63,176 bases of DNA from Microcaldota archaeon (GTDB taxonomy: Archaea; Micrarchaeota; Micrarchaeia; Anstonellales; Anstonellaceae). Positions 50,053-58,857 of this stretch are shown here, one piece after another. The position numbers and the translations under genes are program-made. How positions within the stretch are numbered: the first letter of the stretch is position 1; each line of letters starts with the position of its first letter. The DNA lies in assembly GCA_026396415.1 (NCBI GenBank), contig JAPLWX010000004.1:1-63176 (forward strand), given 5' to 3'. Below the pieces are notes generated by a model that saw only the letters and a program-made list of their open reading frames with translations, had not been told where the DNA came from and did no database searches.

Positions 50053-51633
50053 ATGAACATTGGCGACATCGTGACCGCTGGCGCAAGCAGGCTCAAGCCA
50101 AAGGACGAGGTCTGGAAGTACAAGAAGTACATCTGCCGCGCGAAAATCCTCGACCTCACCGCAGGCGGGAAAATCGTGGTGCTGAACGAGCAGGAAGCGC
50201 ACGAGAACGACTTGTACGCGTCGCACCGCGTGGTGCTTTCCTGCGGGAAGAAACAGGAGGTCGCAATCATCGACCTCTCGCACGATTTGGTCTCGCGCGG
50301 GGAGATAATGCTTTTTTCCGAGGTCCTCTCGGAGTTTGACGCAAAGGAGGGCGACCAGATAGAGATAATGCACATGCAGCGCCCGGCATCCATCGAATAC
50401 ATAAAGAAGAAGATGGACGGCGGGGAGCTGGCGGAGAAGGAAATGGACATCGTGATGACGGAGCTCATGCAGAACCGCCTGTCCGAGGCCGAGCTTTCAT
50501 CCTTCATAACCTCCATGTACATCCGCGGCCTCACGCAGGACGAGGTGGTGGGCCTGACAAACAGCGTGGTGGCGTCAGGCCAGACGCTGCAGCTCGGGCG
50601 CTCGCCAATCTGCGACAAGCACTGCGTCGGGGGCGTGGCAGGCAACAGGACGACCATGGTGGTGGTGCCCATAATCGCAGCCTCAGGGCTTTACATCCCG
50701 AAAACGTCAAGCCGCTCGATTACATCCGCAGCGGGGACTGCGGACACCATGGAGACGCTGTGCTCTGTCTCGCTGCCTATTGACGACATGCGCGAAGTGG
50801 TCCAGAAATCAAAAGGCTGCGTGGTCTGGGGAGGGGCGCTCCGCCTCGCATCCGCGGACGACAAGCTCATAAAAATCCGGAACCCCCTCTCGCTCGACCC
50901 CGAAGGCGTCATGCTCGCATCCATACTTGCGAAGAAGAAAAGCGTGGGCGCGGAGTACGTGGTGATAGACATCCCGATTGGCAGGGGCGTGAAGCTTGCG
51001 AACCAGGCTGAAGCGAAAAAACTTGCAGACCAGTTCATATCAATAGGCAAGCGCCTCGGCATGAAAATCGAGGTGCTCATAACGGACGGGAGCGAGCCCA
51101 TCGGCGTGGGCATCGGCCCGGCCCTTGAGTGCGCTGATGTCATATCCGTCCTGAACAACACAGGCCCGACAGACCTGCGCGAAAAGTCCTGCAGGCTGGC
51201 AGGCGAGATACTCGAGATGACGGGCAAGGTGAAGAAGGGCAGCGGCTTTGACACCGCCGAAAGCGTGCTGAATTCCGGGAAGGCGATTGCCAAGTTCCAG
51301 GAAATCGTGGAGCTGCAGGGCGGGAAGAAAGGAATCAAGCTGTCGGACGTCCCGGTGGCAAAGCAAAGGCACATTGTGGTTGCCGAGGCAGATGGGCGCG
51401 TGTTCCACATCGACAACAGGATGCTTTCCAAGATAGCGCGCGCGGCAGGCGCGCCCAACGACAAGGTTGCGGGAGTCAAGCTGCTTTGCGAGAGGGGCGA
51501 CAAGGTGAGGAAGGGCGACCCGCTGTTTGAGATACACTCCGATTCCGAGACCAAGCTCGACTTTGCCGTCAAGGCGCTTGAGGGATGGGAGGGCGTGGAG
51601 CTGGAGAAGAGCGTGCTTTCCAGGGTCGGCTGA
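50053..51633 (+). CDS. deoA: AMP phosphorylase
   Basis: Converts AMP and phosphate to adenine and ribose-1,5-bisphosphate, the entry to the archaeal AMP/type III RuBisCO route. 526 residues (ATG at 50053; AATTATAAATTT box about 25 bp upstream), the usual archaeal length with the N-terminal extra domain. Seen: the phosphorylase signature GQTLQLGRSPICDKHCVGGVAGN and KTSSRSITSAAGTADTME, with VWGGALRLASADD. The family also includes thymidine phosphorylases, but the N-terminal 85 residues mark the AMP-specific archaeal branch. Confidence 0.9.
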   Translation: MNIGDIVTAGASRLKPKDEVWKYKKYICRAKILDLTAGGKIVVLNEQEAHENDLYASHRVVLSCGKKQEVAIIDLSHDLVSRGEIMLFSEVLSEFDAKEGDQIEIMHMQRPASIEYIKKKMDGGELAEKEMDIVMTELMQNRLSEAELSSFITSMYIRGLTQDEVVGLTNSVVASGQTLQLGRSPICDKHCVGGVAGNRTTMVVVPIIAASGLYIPKTSSRSITSAAGTADTMETLCSVSLPIDDMREVVQKSKGCVVWGGALRLASADDKLIKIRNPLSLDPEGVMLASILAKKKSVGAEYVVIDIPIGRGVKLANQAEAKKLADQFISIGKRLGMKIEVLITDGSEPIGVGIGPALECADVISVLNNTGPTDLREKSCRLAGEILEMTGKVKKGSGFDTAESVLNSGKAIAKFQEIVELQGGKKGIKLSDVPVAKQRHIVVAEADGRVFHIDNRMLSKIARAAGAPNDKVAGVKLLCERGDKVRKGDPLFEIHSDSETKLDFAVKALEGWEGVELEKSVLSRVG

Positions 51634-51734
51634 CCTGTGCGCTGCGAACGCCTGGCAGGCGTTTCTTAGTGTGATAGAAAGAGTAAAGATAGGTTTAAAT
51701 ACCCTTCTATCCATATTATGGCAAATGTGGCAAA

Positions 51735-52135
51735 ATGACGATGCAAAAACCAATAGACATCATATCAACTCAAAAGAAGAATAACGCTATCGTTGAGGTT
51801 AATGGCCAGCGCTATCTGGTCGGCATGCTGAATGGCAAATACACTGGTTACGACGGCTACCCGGGCACGCCCATCTACAAGGTAAGGGAAGCCGCAGGTT
51901 ATTCCAAAATATTTCAAAAAAAGATAAACGAACGGGAAACGCTATTGTTTGTTAGAAGGAACGATGAAAGGATAGAGAGAGAGCCAGGCAACCGACAAGG
52001 CCCGCCCATGACACCTATGCAATCTGCGAAATGGTGCCTGCCATCTTCAAGCAGAAGATTCTGGATAAGGCGAACATGAATAAATCGCTGCCCGAATCAG
52101 CCAAGAACGTGCAGGAAGAGCCTCCGATGCAGTAG
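51735..52135 (+). CDS. hypothetical protein, probably frameshifted at an (AG)5 run
   Basis: The ORF in the track ends at 52079 with an unlikely tail (CLPSSSRRFWIRRT). If one AG is removed from the run at 51974-51983, the frame continues as ARQPTRPAHDTYAICEMVPA and ends EEPPMQ at 52135, which looks more protein-like. A GTTTAAATACC box lies about 40 bp before the ATG. The N-terminal part (IVEVNGQRYLVGMLNGKYTGYDGYPGT) is beta-rich. No family recognised. Both readings are possible. Confidence 0.45.
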
Positions 52136-52341
52136 CCCTTTTTTTCTTTATGCTCTCCTGGCGGAAGCGCCTGCGCGCGGGCAAAGCGCAAAAAACCGCG
52201 GGCATGGGCAGCGCTTTTATAAAACTTTTCCACCCTAACGCCGTTGCCAAAAACAAGGTTAGCGCGCGCGAGGGCGGCACTGCATCAGTAATATAATCCT
52301 GCGTCTGCTAATTTTGGCAAGGCATCCTGGACGGTAATCAT
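52136..52341. other. intergenic region upstream of ftsZ
   Basis: Two TATA-like boxes are visible: CTTTTATAAAAC (about 52211-52222) and AGTAATATAATCC (about 52289-52301). The latter is at the right distance for ftsZ. CTAAC...GTTAG (about 52237-52263) could fold. No ORF. Confidence 0.45.
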
Positions 52342-53448
52342 ATGGGGCTTGACAACATCGAGGCGCACATCCCCGAGGGGATAATCGTTTCTCCTGAGGA
52401 CGCGGAGCTTTTGAAATTCATCGAGCAGTCACGGCCGAAAATCTACGTGGTGGGCGCCGGCGGATCGGGCTGCAACACCATGAGCAGGATGCACGATGTC
52501 CGCATCGAGGGCATCAAGCTTGTTGCCATGAACACCGACGTGCAGCACCTTGTGAAGATGGGCGCGGACAAGAAGATATTGCTTGGCAAGAAGACCACGC
52601 GCGGCATGGGCGCAGGCTCGAACCCTTCGGTGGGCGAGGCGGCGGCAAAGGAGTCGGCCGAGGAGATAAAGGCGTCGATTGCGGACGCCATGATGGTATT
52701 CATCACATGCGGGCTTGGAGGGGGCACAGGGACGGGAAGCGCACCCATCATCGCAGAGCAGGCAAAGGCGGCAGGGGCGCTCACCATCGCGGTTGTCACG
52801 CTCCCGTTCGCATCCGAGGGGAAGGTAAGGATGCAAAACGCGCTTGAAGGCCTGAACAAGCTCCGCAAGCACGCGGACACAGTCATTGTCATCCCGAACG
52901 ACAAGCTCCTCTCAATCGTGCCCGACCTGCCCCTCAACACGGCATTCAAGGTAAGCGACGAGGTGCTTGCCGGAGCAGTGAAGGGAATTGCCGAGCTTGT
53001 GACAAAGGCTGGCTTGGTCAACTTGGACTTTGCCGACCTTAGGACCATCCTGTCAAGCGCAGGCTGCGCGGTGGTCGGCATAGGCGAGGCATCTGTGGAG
53101 GCGAAGCCCGACCAGCGCGCGCTGATTGCAGTGGATACGGCGATGAACTCGCCGCTTTTGGACGTGGACATTTCAACCGCGAACCGCGCGCTCATCAACG
53201 TGGTGGGCGGGGAGGACATGACATTGCGCGAGGCCGAGCTTATCGTTTCCGAGGTTTCAAAGCGGATCGACCCGTCCTCGCACATCATCTGGGGCGCGCG
53301 CGTGGAGAAGAATGCAAAGAAGAGCTCGGTGCGCGTGCTTTGCGTGCTTGCAGGCGCAAAGTTCCCGCAGTACGAATTGGCAAGCGCGGCGATGAACGCA
53401 GGCGCGAGGGCGGAGGATGCCGAGCTTGACTTGGACCTGCTCGGATAA
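52342..53448 (+). CDS. ftsZ: cell division GTPase FtsZ
   Basis: 368 residues. Tubulin signature GGGTGTGSAP, the N-terminal VVGAGGSGCNTMSRM loop, and the T7 loop NLDFADLRTIL. It polymerises into the division ring. The start MGLDNIEAH has GGTAATC before the ATG. The C-terminus ends soon after the core domain (DLDLLG), without a long linker and conserved tail, so membrane anchoring must use another partner. It is followed by secE and spt5, a conserved archaeal order. Confidence 0.97.
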   Translation: MGLDNIEAHIPEGIIVSPEDAELLKFIEQSRPKIYVVGAGGSGCNTMSRMHDVRIEGIKLVAMNTDVQHLVKMGADKKILLGKKTTRGMGAGSNPSVGEAAAKESAEEIKASIADAMMVFITCGLGGGTGTGSAPIIAEQAKAAGALTIAVVTLPFASEGKVRMQNALEGLNKLRKHADTVIVIPNDKLLSIVPDLPLNTAFKVSDEVLAGAVKGIAELVTKAGLVNLDFADLRTILSSAGCAVVGIGEASVEAKPDQRALIAVDTAMNSPLLDVDISTANRALINVVGGEDMTLREAELIVSEVSKRIDPSSHIIWGARVEKNAKKSSVRVLCVLAGAKFPQYELASAAMNAGARAEDAELDLDLLG

Positions 53449-53477
53449 ATGTCGCTGATGCGGAAAAGGTGGATATT

Positions 53478-53642
53478 ATGTTTGACATTGCAGGATGGGT
53501 GAAGCAGGCGATGCGCGTGATGAATGTTGCCACGCGCCCGAGGCAGAAGGAGTTCGAGAGGATAATCAAAGTCACAGGCATTGGCATGATAGCCGTGGGC
53601 CTCATTGGCGTGATACTTTCGTTCGTGGTGAACCTGGTCTAG
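53478..53642 (+). CDS. secE: preprotein translocase subunit SecE (Sec61 gamma)
   Basis: Too short for the ORF track: 54 residues, ATG at 53478 after AAAGGTGG. Amphipathic helix with RVMNVATRPRQKEFERIIKV (the conserved RPxxxEF-type segment) followed by one membrane helix (GIGMIAVGLIGVILSFVVNLV). It clamps SecY. Position between ftsZ and spt5 supports the call. Confidence 0.93.
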   Translation: MFDIAGWVKQAMRVMNVATRPRQKEFERIIKVTGIGMIAVGLIGVILSFVVNLV

Positions 53643-53676
53643 CGTTTGCAACTGAAAGGAATGGTTGGGTGGAAAA

Positions 53677-54138
53677 ATGATATATGTTTACAAGATAACG
53701 GTCGGCCAGGAGAAAATCGTGCTTGACATGCTCTACAAGAAGATAAAGAAGGAAGGGCTGAAGATTCCCGCCATTGCCTATTTCGAGGACCTCAAGGGCT
53801 ACCTGATTGTGGAGGGGGAGGACGAGGTCTCTGTCCGCCAGGCAGGATTGCGCATCCCGCACATAAAAGGCGTGCTTGACCGCCCCATGGGAATCAAGGA
53901 CATCGAGGGCATGATAGAGGCCGCGAAGCCGGCGGTGCTTTCCATTTCCAAAGGCGACGTGGTGGAGCTGGTCTCAGGCCCGTTCAAGGGCGAGAAGGCG
54001 CGCGTGATAAGGATAGACACCAACAAGGACGAGGTGACCGTGGAGCTCACCGAGGTCGCGGTGCCAATCCCGGTCACCATCAAGGCGAACACCATCAAGG
54101 TGTTCCAGAAGGCGTCTGACGCAGCCAATGCGTCGTGA
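53677..54138 (+). CDS. spt5: transcription elongation factor Spt5 (NusG)
   Basis: 153 residues. NGN domain (MIYVYKITVGQEKIVLDML) and a KOW domain (SISKGDVVELVSGPFKGEKARVIRID). Binds the RNA polymerase clamp with Spt4. The ATG at 53677 with GGTGG upstream is preferred over the upstream ATG at 53665. Confidence 0.95.
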   Translation: MIYVYKITVGQEKIVLDMLYKKIKKEGLKIPAIAYFEDLKGYLIVEGEDEVSVRQAGLRIPHIKGVLDRPMGIKDIEGMIEAAKPAVLSISKGDVVELVSGPFKGEKARVIRIDTNKDEVTVELTEVAVPIPVTIKANTIKVFQKASDAANAS

Positions 54139-54142
54139 TGGC

Positions 54143-54697
54143 ATGCCAAAAAAAGTTTTGCCAAATGTTGACGTTAGATTTGTCGAGGTGGTCCAACCTT
54201 CGCACCTTAGAGGCTTCACTGCGCAAGATTTCATGGACTTCATCAACCCTTTTGCAGGCGAGAAAGCATACATCCGAATAAGGAAGAAGAAGACCATTGC
54301 CCAGGAAAGGAAATGGCTCGCTGGAATAAAGGCAGATATAAAGAAAGGGAACCATGTGCGCGTGCTGCTCGTGGCAGGGGGCCGCCTGGCAGGCGTGTGC
54401 GACGCGAATAGGAAGAGTACGGAATGCGAATCAGGCAACGTGCATTTCGGGCTTGCAGTGTCGAAAAAATACCGCGGGCGCGGGCTTGGCGAGCTTCTTT
54501 TGAGGAAGTGCATAGCGCTTGCGAGGAAAAAACTCAAGCCGCACCGCATGTGGATAGAGTACGTTGATGGAAATAAGCCTGCTGCTAGGCTCTACCGCAA
54601 GCTCGGGTTTGCGAAATGTGGCAGGCGGAATGAATACGTAAACCATTATGGCAAGTGGCACGACGATGTGCTGATGGTGTATAAGGGAAAAAAATAG
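54143..54697 (+). CDS. GNAT-family N-acetyltransferase
   Basis: 184 residues from the ATG at 54143. The acetyl-CoA loop is VSKKYRGRGLGELLLRKC, followed by NKPAARLYRKLGFAKCGRRNEY. It resembles RimI/RimJ-type or small-molecule GNAT enzymes; the substrate cannot be told. It is placed where L11 often follows spt5 in other archaea; here L11 is 2 kb away on the other strand. Confidence 0.85.
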   Translation: MPKKVLPNVDVRFVEVVQPSHLRGFTAQDFMDFINPFAGEKAYIRIRKKKTIAQERKWLAGIKADIKKGNHVRVLLVAGGRLAGVCDANRKSTECESGNVHFGLAVSKKYRGRGLGELLLRKCIALARKKLKPHRMWIEYVDGNKPAARLYRKLGFAKCGRRNEYVNHYGKWHDDVLMVYKGKK

Positions 54698-56320
54698 CTA
54701 CTTCTTCTTCGCAACGAACTTCCTGTAAGCGAAAAACCCGAGCGCGCAGAGCGCCACAAGCGCGAGAATGGGAATAAGGAAGTTGTCCCCGCCCGTGCCT
54801 ATGATTACGAATGGGACGGGCTCGTAGCCGGGCTTTTCTATCGAGATCGGCACGCTGCCGCTTTTGCCAAGCACCACGGAGAACGGGCTGTCGCCATCCT
54901 CCTTCACGCCCCCGACCGAAAGCGCCACGCCGGTAAGCTCCACGCCCCGGCTGTCGCGCGCGGATATCGTGATTGTCTCGTTAATGCCTGCCTCGGAGGG
55001 GGCCAGGACGGACATTTTCTGGAGGGGCACGGACTGCCCCTTCACAAGCGTGATGGAGGAATAATCGGCTGATTGCTGCTTCCCGGACAAGTCGGTGACA
55101 CGGCATTCCACGCGGTATGCGCCGAAAGGCTGGCCTGTGAAATCCACCTTTGCACGCCAGTCTTCCAAGCCGTTCGCAGGCTGCCAGTTCCCGCCCTCAA
55201 GGCGGACCTCCACATCCTGCACGCCGGAATCGGAATATGCCGTACCATCAACGTCGATTGGCCAGTCGCCCACTGACGCGCCGTTCCTGGGCCAGGAAAA
55301 GCTGCACATGGGGGACGGGGAAAGGGAATAGAATTTGCCCATGCTTGTGCCAAAGAAAAGATTGTCGCCCTTCCCGGCTGCGCTTCCAGGCCTGCCGCCT
55401 GCTGAAAATGACCAGACAATCTCCCCGCTGATGGCATCAAGCCCGTAGATGTTCCCGTCGTTTGAGCCGAATGACACCTGCTGCCCGCCCTTGCCTGAAA
55501 AGAGCACAGGCTCGGACCAAATCCCCTCGCCAGTCTTGTACTTGAAGCGCAGCTTGCCGGAGTCGGTTATAGAATAAAAGTAACCGTCGTTTGAGCCAAA
55601 GAATATCGAATCGCCAAAGCGCACGGGAGTGGACTGCACCCAGCCGCCGGTCTGGAAATACCAGCGCTGGCGGCCCGAAACCGCGTCAAACGAGTAAAGC
55701 CTGCCATCCGTGGCGCCAAAATAGATGCTGCCTTCGTATTCCAGGGGCATCGAGAGGAATGAATCCTCGGCAGGCACGGCAAAATTCTGCGCGCCGTTCT
55801 TCGCGGCAATGGAGTAAAGCAGCCTGCCCGATGTGAAATAGACCGTGTCGCCGAATGCGCCTATCGGCCCGGCCGGCCCTGGAAGCGAGACGTTCCAGAC
55901 GGAAACGCCTGCCTGCGAGTATGCCCGGACGCCGTCGGGCAGTGAAACGTAAACATTGCCCGAATCGCCTGCGAGGTAAAGCGGGGCTGACGGGAGATGC
56001 ACCACCGCACCTTCCTTGCCGGTTGCGGAAAGGAATGAGAGCCTTCCGCTTTGGCTTGCCACTGCGATTGTATCCGGGGAAACCTTCACCGCAGGCACGG
56101 ATATGCGCTCGTCGGCATCGTATGCCCAGGAAATGGATCCTCGGTCTGCCGAGAATTCATATGCTTTCCCCTCATATGTGGAAAAGACGACCTTGTCGGA
56201 AACCAGGAGCGGCTTGCCGATTATTGCGCCCTGCGCAGTATAGCTCCACTGCACCGATGCAAATGAAACTGAAGAGAGAATGAGAAAAAGAAGGAAAATA
56301 GCTGGTGCAGTGCTCTTCAT
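54698..56320 (-). CDS. surface PQQ-type beta-propeller with membrane anchor
   Basis: 540 residues from Met at 56320 (GGTG upstream). Signal peptide, then seven or eight propeller blades with the WxxxxGG-type pattern (YSFDAVSGRQRWYFQTGG; IYGLDAISGEIVWSFSAGG). An Ig-like domain (VEVRLEGGNWQPANGLEDW), another beta domain, and a C-terminal helix (FLIPILALVALCALGFFAYRKF) with a basic end follow. BamB-like propellers bind proteins; archaeal surface versions are common and uncharacterised. Four bp separate it from the GNAT stop (convergent). Confidence 0.85.
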   Translation of the reverse strand: MKSTAPAIFLLFLILSSVSFASVQWSYTAQGAIIGKPLLVSDKVVFSTYEGKAYEFSADRGSISWAYDADERISVPAVKVSPDTIAVASQSGRLSFLSATGKEGAVVHLPSAPLYLAGDSGNVYVSLPDGVRAYSQAGVSVWNVSLPGPAGPIGAFGDTVYFTSGRLLYSIAAKNGAQNFAVPAEDSFLSMPLEYEGSIYFGATDGRLYSFDAVSGRQRWYFQTGGWVQSTPVRFGDSIFFGSNDGYFYSITDSGKLRFKYKTGEGIWSEPVLFSGKGGQQVSFGSNDGNIYGLDAISGEIVWSFSAGGRPGSAAGKGDNLFFGTSMGKFYSLSPSPMCSFSWPRNGASVGDWPIDVDGTAYSDSGVQDVEVRLEGGNWQPANGLEDWRAKVDFTGQPFGAYRVECRVTDLSGKQQSADYSSITLVKGQSVPLQKMSVLAPSEAGINETITISARDSRGVELTGVALSVGGVKEDGDSPFSVVLGKSGSVPISIEKPGYEPVPFVIIGTGGDNFLIPILALVALCALGFFAYRKFVAKKK

Positions 56321-56431
56321 TTGATTACCGCACCTGACTGCGCGAAAAGAATATTTAAACGAGTGCCCCATCAGGGGTTTAGGGCGCAAGCGGGAAATGA
56401 GAATCAGCCGATTCGAGCCGATGCTCCGACT

Positions 56432-56920
56432 CTAGCCTGCGAGCTGGGAATCGTGCTTCCCGGCCTTGACTTCCTCGATGACCTTGCGCGCGTCTTGCCC
56501 CTCGACGGTTATCCCGAGCGAGACGCACGTGCCAAGCACCTCGTTCACGCCGTTCTTGAGGTTCCTGACAAGCGAGCCGTTGGTCTTCATCCTGGCGACT
56601 TTGACCGCCTGCTCGAACTGGAGGTTGCCGACCACTTTGGGGTCGTCCGCTCCGCCCTTCTTTCCCTTTTCCACGCCGGCCTCCTTCTTGAGGAGCTCGC
56701 CTGTGGACGGGCTGCCCACTTCTATGACGAACGTCTTGGCGTTCTTGTCCACCACCACTTTCACAGGCACCTTAAGGCCTGCAAACGGGGCGGTTTTCTT
56801 GTTTATCTCGTCGATTATCCCGTTTATGTTCACGCCCAGGGGGCCCAATGCCGGGCCCAGCGGCGGGCCTGCGTTCGCGCGCCCTCCTTCGACTATGGCA
56901 GGAATTGTAACTTTCGTCAT
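56432..56920 (-). CDS. rpl11: ribosomal protein L11 (uL11)
   Basis: 162 residues. N-terminal GGRANAGPPLGPALGPLGVNI and C-terminal RNA-binding domain (GTCVSLGITVEGQDARKVIEEV). Binds the GTPase centre of 23S rRNA. AAAGGTGAT precedes the start; an ATTTAAAATAAT box lies about 55 bp upstream. Confidence 0.97.
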   Translation of the reverse strand: MTKVTIPAIVEGGRANAGPPLGPALGPLGVNINGIIDEINKKTAPFAGLKVPVKVVVDKNAKTFVIEVGSPSTGELLKKEAGVEKGKKGGADDPKVVGNLQFEQAVKVARMKTNGSLVRNLKNGVNEVLGTCVSLGITVEGQDARKVIEEVKAGKHDSQLAG

Positions 56921-57009
56921 ACAGTATCACCTTTAAGCGTCATTCGCGAAGGCGATATGAGGGCACATTATTTTAAATGGTTGCCTTGGGGCGTTTTTTG
57001 CGCTGCGCC

Positions 57010-58188
57010 TCACTTTGCGCCCTGCACATAGATGCCAATTATGTTCATCAGCTTGGCATACATGTTGCCGCTCGTGTCAGCCATCGAGTTTACGATGTCG
57101 GATGCCTGCTTGTCCGTTATCGTTGTTTTTGCAGTGGCTGTTGATGGCGACGGGTTTTCCACAGATGTGCCCGGCGCGGTTGCGGTTGGAACTGGCTTGG
57201 TTCCGGTGCTGGCGGTTGTTGCCGAGACAGGCTTGGTTCCTACAGCGCCAGGCAGCACGGCAATTGGCGGGGTGATTGCCACTGGCTTGGTCTCGCTGGC
57301 GGCAGGCGGCGCGGTTGTTGTTTGCTGCACCGCGGTGATTGCTGGCGTGATTGCCACTATTTTAGTAGTCGCTGGAGCCGTCCTGTTCGTGGTGTTGGTG
57401 CTGATGGCTGCGCCGTCGGGGCGCGCGGTTGTCTTGTTCGTGGTGTTGGTGCTGATGGCTGCGCCGGCGGGGCGCATTGTGGACCTGTTCGTGTTGTGCT
57501 TTGCCGCCGTCCTGTTCGTGGTGTTGGTGCTGATGGCTGCGCCGGCGGGGCGCATTGTGGACCTGTTCGTGTTGTTTGTTGAATTGTAGGCCGGCAGGGC
57601 GGAGGGCTTTGCCGCCGTCCTGTTCGTGGTGTTGGTGCTGATGGCTGCGCCGGCGGGGCGCGCGGTTGTCTTGTTCGTGGTGTTGGTGCTGATGGCTGCG
57701 CCGGCGGGGCGCGCGGTTGTCTTGTTCGTGACGTTGGTGTAATTATATCGAATCGCGCCCGGCATGTAGATGCCCAGGGTGTTCATCACCTCGGCATACA
57801 TGTTGCCGCTCGTATCGGCCATCGAGCTCAAGGTGTCGGATGCCTGGCCCGGAGCCATTGCGGGGGCAGCCATCTTGCTTGTGCTGTTGGAGCTGCCGCC
57901 CTGGCTGGCGCACGCGCCGTTGGAGCAGGAGAATACGCAGACTGCGTTGAGGCTGGAGATGCAGCTGCCTGAGCCGTTCATGCTTTGCGCGCACAGGTAT
58001 TCCGTCAGGTTCCTGCCAGTGCAAAAGTCCGTCCGCGAAACGGTCGCATTCGAGCCGCACATGGTGCCAGTGGCTGTCCCGCGGGCAAAAATGTTCACGC
58101 CCCCGTCGCTGTCATTGCAGAAGGCGGCCAGTGGCGAAAGCGCCATTGCCAGAATCATTGCCATGCCAAGCCACTTCATCCAAACCAC
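57010..58188 (-). CDS. secreted protein with N-glycosylation-sequon repeats
   Basis: 392 residues with a signal peptide (KWLGMAMILAMALSPLAAFC) and a Cys-rich domain (about 8 Cys). Then come five full and several partial copies of a 17-residue repeat like NTTNKTTARPAGAAIST, each with two NxT sequons, then a Thr/Pro-rich linker. The motif QASDTLSSMADTSGNMYAEV at the start of the repeat region returns as QASDIVNSMADTSGNMYAKL at the end, so two related 32-residue modules bracket the repeats. Likely a heavily glycosylated surface stalk. No membrane anchor visible, so retention is unclear. Confidence 0.75.
   Translation of the reverse strand: MVWMKWLGMAMILAMALSPLAAFCNDSDGGVNIFARGTATGTMCGSNATVSRTDFCTGRNLTEYLCAQSMNGSGSCISSLNAVCVFSCSNGACASQGGSSNSTSKMAAPAMAPGQASDTLSSMADTSGNMYAEVMNTLGIYMPGAIRYNYTNVTNKTTARPAGAAISTNTTNKTTARPAGAAISTNTTNRTAAKPSALPAYNSTNNTNRSTMRPAGAAISTNTTNRTAAKHNTNRSTMRPAGAAISTNTTNKTTARPDGAAISTNTTNRTAPATTKIVAITPAITAVQQTTTAPPAASETKPVAITPPIAVLPGAVGTKPVSATTASTGTKPVPTATAPGTSVENPSPSTATAKTTITDKQASDIVNSMADTSGNMYAKLMNIIGIYVQGAK
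57385..57740 (-). repeat. 51-bp coding tandem repeats
   Basis: Nearly identical 51-bp units encode the sequon repeat. High DNA identity between units (far above what the protein needs) points to recent expansion or ongoing recombination, so copy number is probably variable between strains. Confidence 0.85.
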
Positions 58189-58220
58189 CCCTATTCAATT
58201 CCCTCTTCATTTTTTTGTTG

Positions 58221-58285
58221 CATTGTAATTTCGATGCCTGCGGGCATCTCATTACAATGCTGAAAAAGTTGTCTGCAACTTTTTC
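58221..58285. repeat. two hairpins at the end of the methyltransferase gene
   Basis: CATTGTAAT (58221-58229) pairs with ATTACAATG (58251-58259) around GATGCC-TGCG-GGCATC. GAAAAAGTTG-TCTG-CAACTTTTTC (58262-58285) lies inside the last codons. On the minus strand the loops read CGCA and CAGA, as in the hairpins at 29010-29130. It may terminate the upstream transcript. Confidence 0.85.
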
Positions 58286-58851
58286 ATTGCATAAACTATA
58301 TAAGCGGTGTGCGTCAGGCCCGTGTTTTCCGGCCGCACGCCGGATGCGCGCACCAGGTAGTCGCGCACCATTGCCTCCGTCATCTGCGGCTGCCCGAACC
58401 CGGCAGCCTCGCACGCTTCGAAAAAGCGGCGCGCCTGCTCGACATGGGGAAGATAGCCGAAAACCATGCCGCCGGCGCGCAGCGCGGCATGCGCGTGCGC
58501 CACCGCCTTGTCAGAGTCGGCCAAATCAAGGGTTACCAAGTCCACCTCGCGCTCCTCGATTCCCTCAAGCACGTTTGCGCGCTTAATCGTTAGCGTTCCC
58601 TCCACGCCCGCCCGCTTCGCATTCTTTTCCGCAAGCTCCGCAAATTCTTCGCGCCACTCGTAGCTCGTGACTTTTTTCGCGACGTTCGCAAGCGAGATGG
58701 CAAGCCAGCCCGAGCCTGCGCCCGCATCAACCACGACTGAGTTTTTGCCGACGCCCGAATAGGCGAGTATGACGCCAATGTCCTTGGGAAGCACGACCTG
58801 CGGGCCGCGCTTGCACCTCTTCAATATTTCCGGAAAATGCACAAAAACCAC
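58252..58851 (-). CDS. TrmI-like tRNA (adenine-N1) methyltransferase
   Basis: 199 residues. A short N-terminal part with RGPQVVLPKDIGVILAYSG (typical of TrmI) and a Rossmann methyltransferase core with VVDAGAGSGWLAISL as SAM loop. Archaeal TrmI makes m1A57/58 in tRNA. It is shorter than usual (about 250) because the N-terminal beta domain is trimmed. The last codons (KKLQTTFSAL) lie in a hairpin, so the original end may have been replaced. Confidence 0.75.
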   Translation of the reverse strand: MVFVHFPEILKRCKRGPQVVLPKDIGVILAYSGVGKNSVVVDAGAGSGWLAISLANVAKKVTSYEWREEFAELAEKNAKRAGVEGTLTIKRANVLEGIEEREVDLVTLDLADSDKAVAHAHAALRAGGMVFGYLPHVEQARRFFEACEAAGFGQPQMTEAMVRDYLVRASGVRPENTGLTHTAYIVYAMKKLQTTFSAL

Positions 58852-58857
58852 AACTCC

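Noticed and set aside
49758-50339. Plus-strand ORF overlapping 5S rRNA and AMP phosphorylase
   Set aside because: It begins inside the 5S gene and continues out of frame into AMP phosphorylase.
57032-57589. Plus-strand ORF of hydrophobic repeats
   Set aside because: Antisense shadow of the sequon-repeat protein; the hydrophobic pattern is the complement of Thr/Ala/Asn codons.
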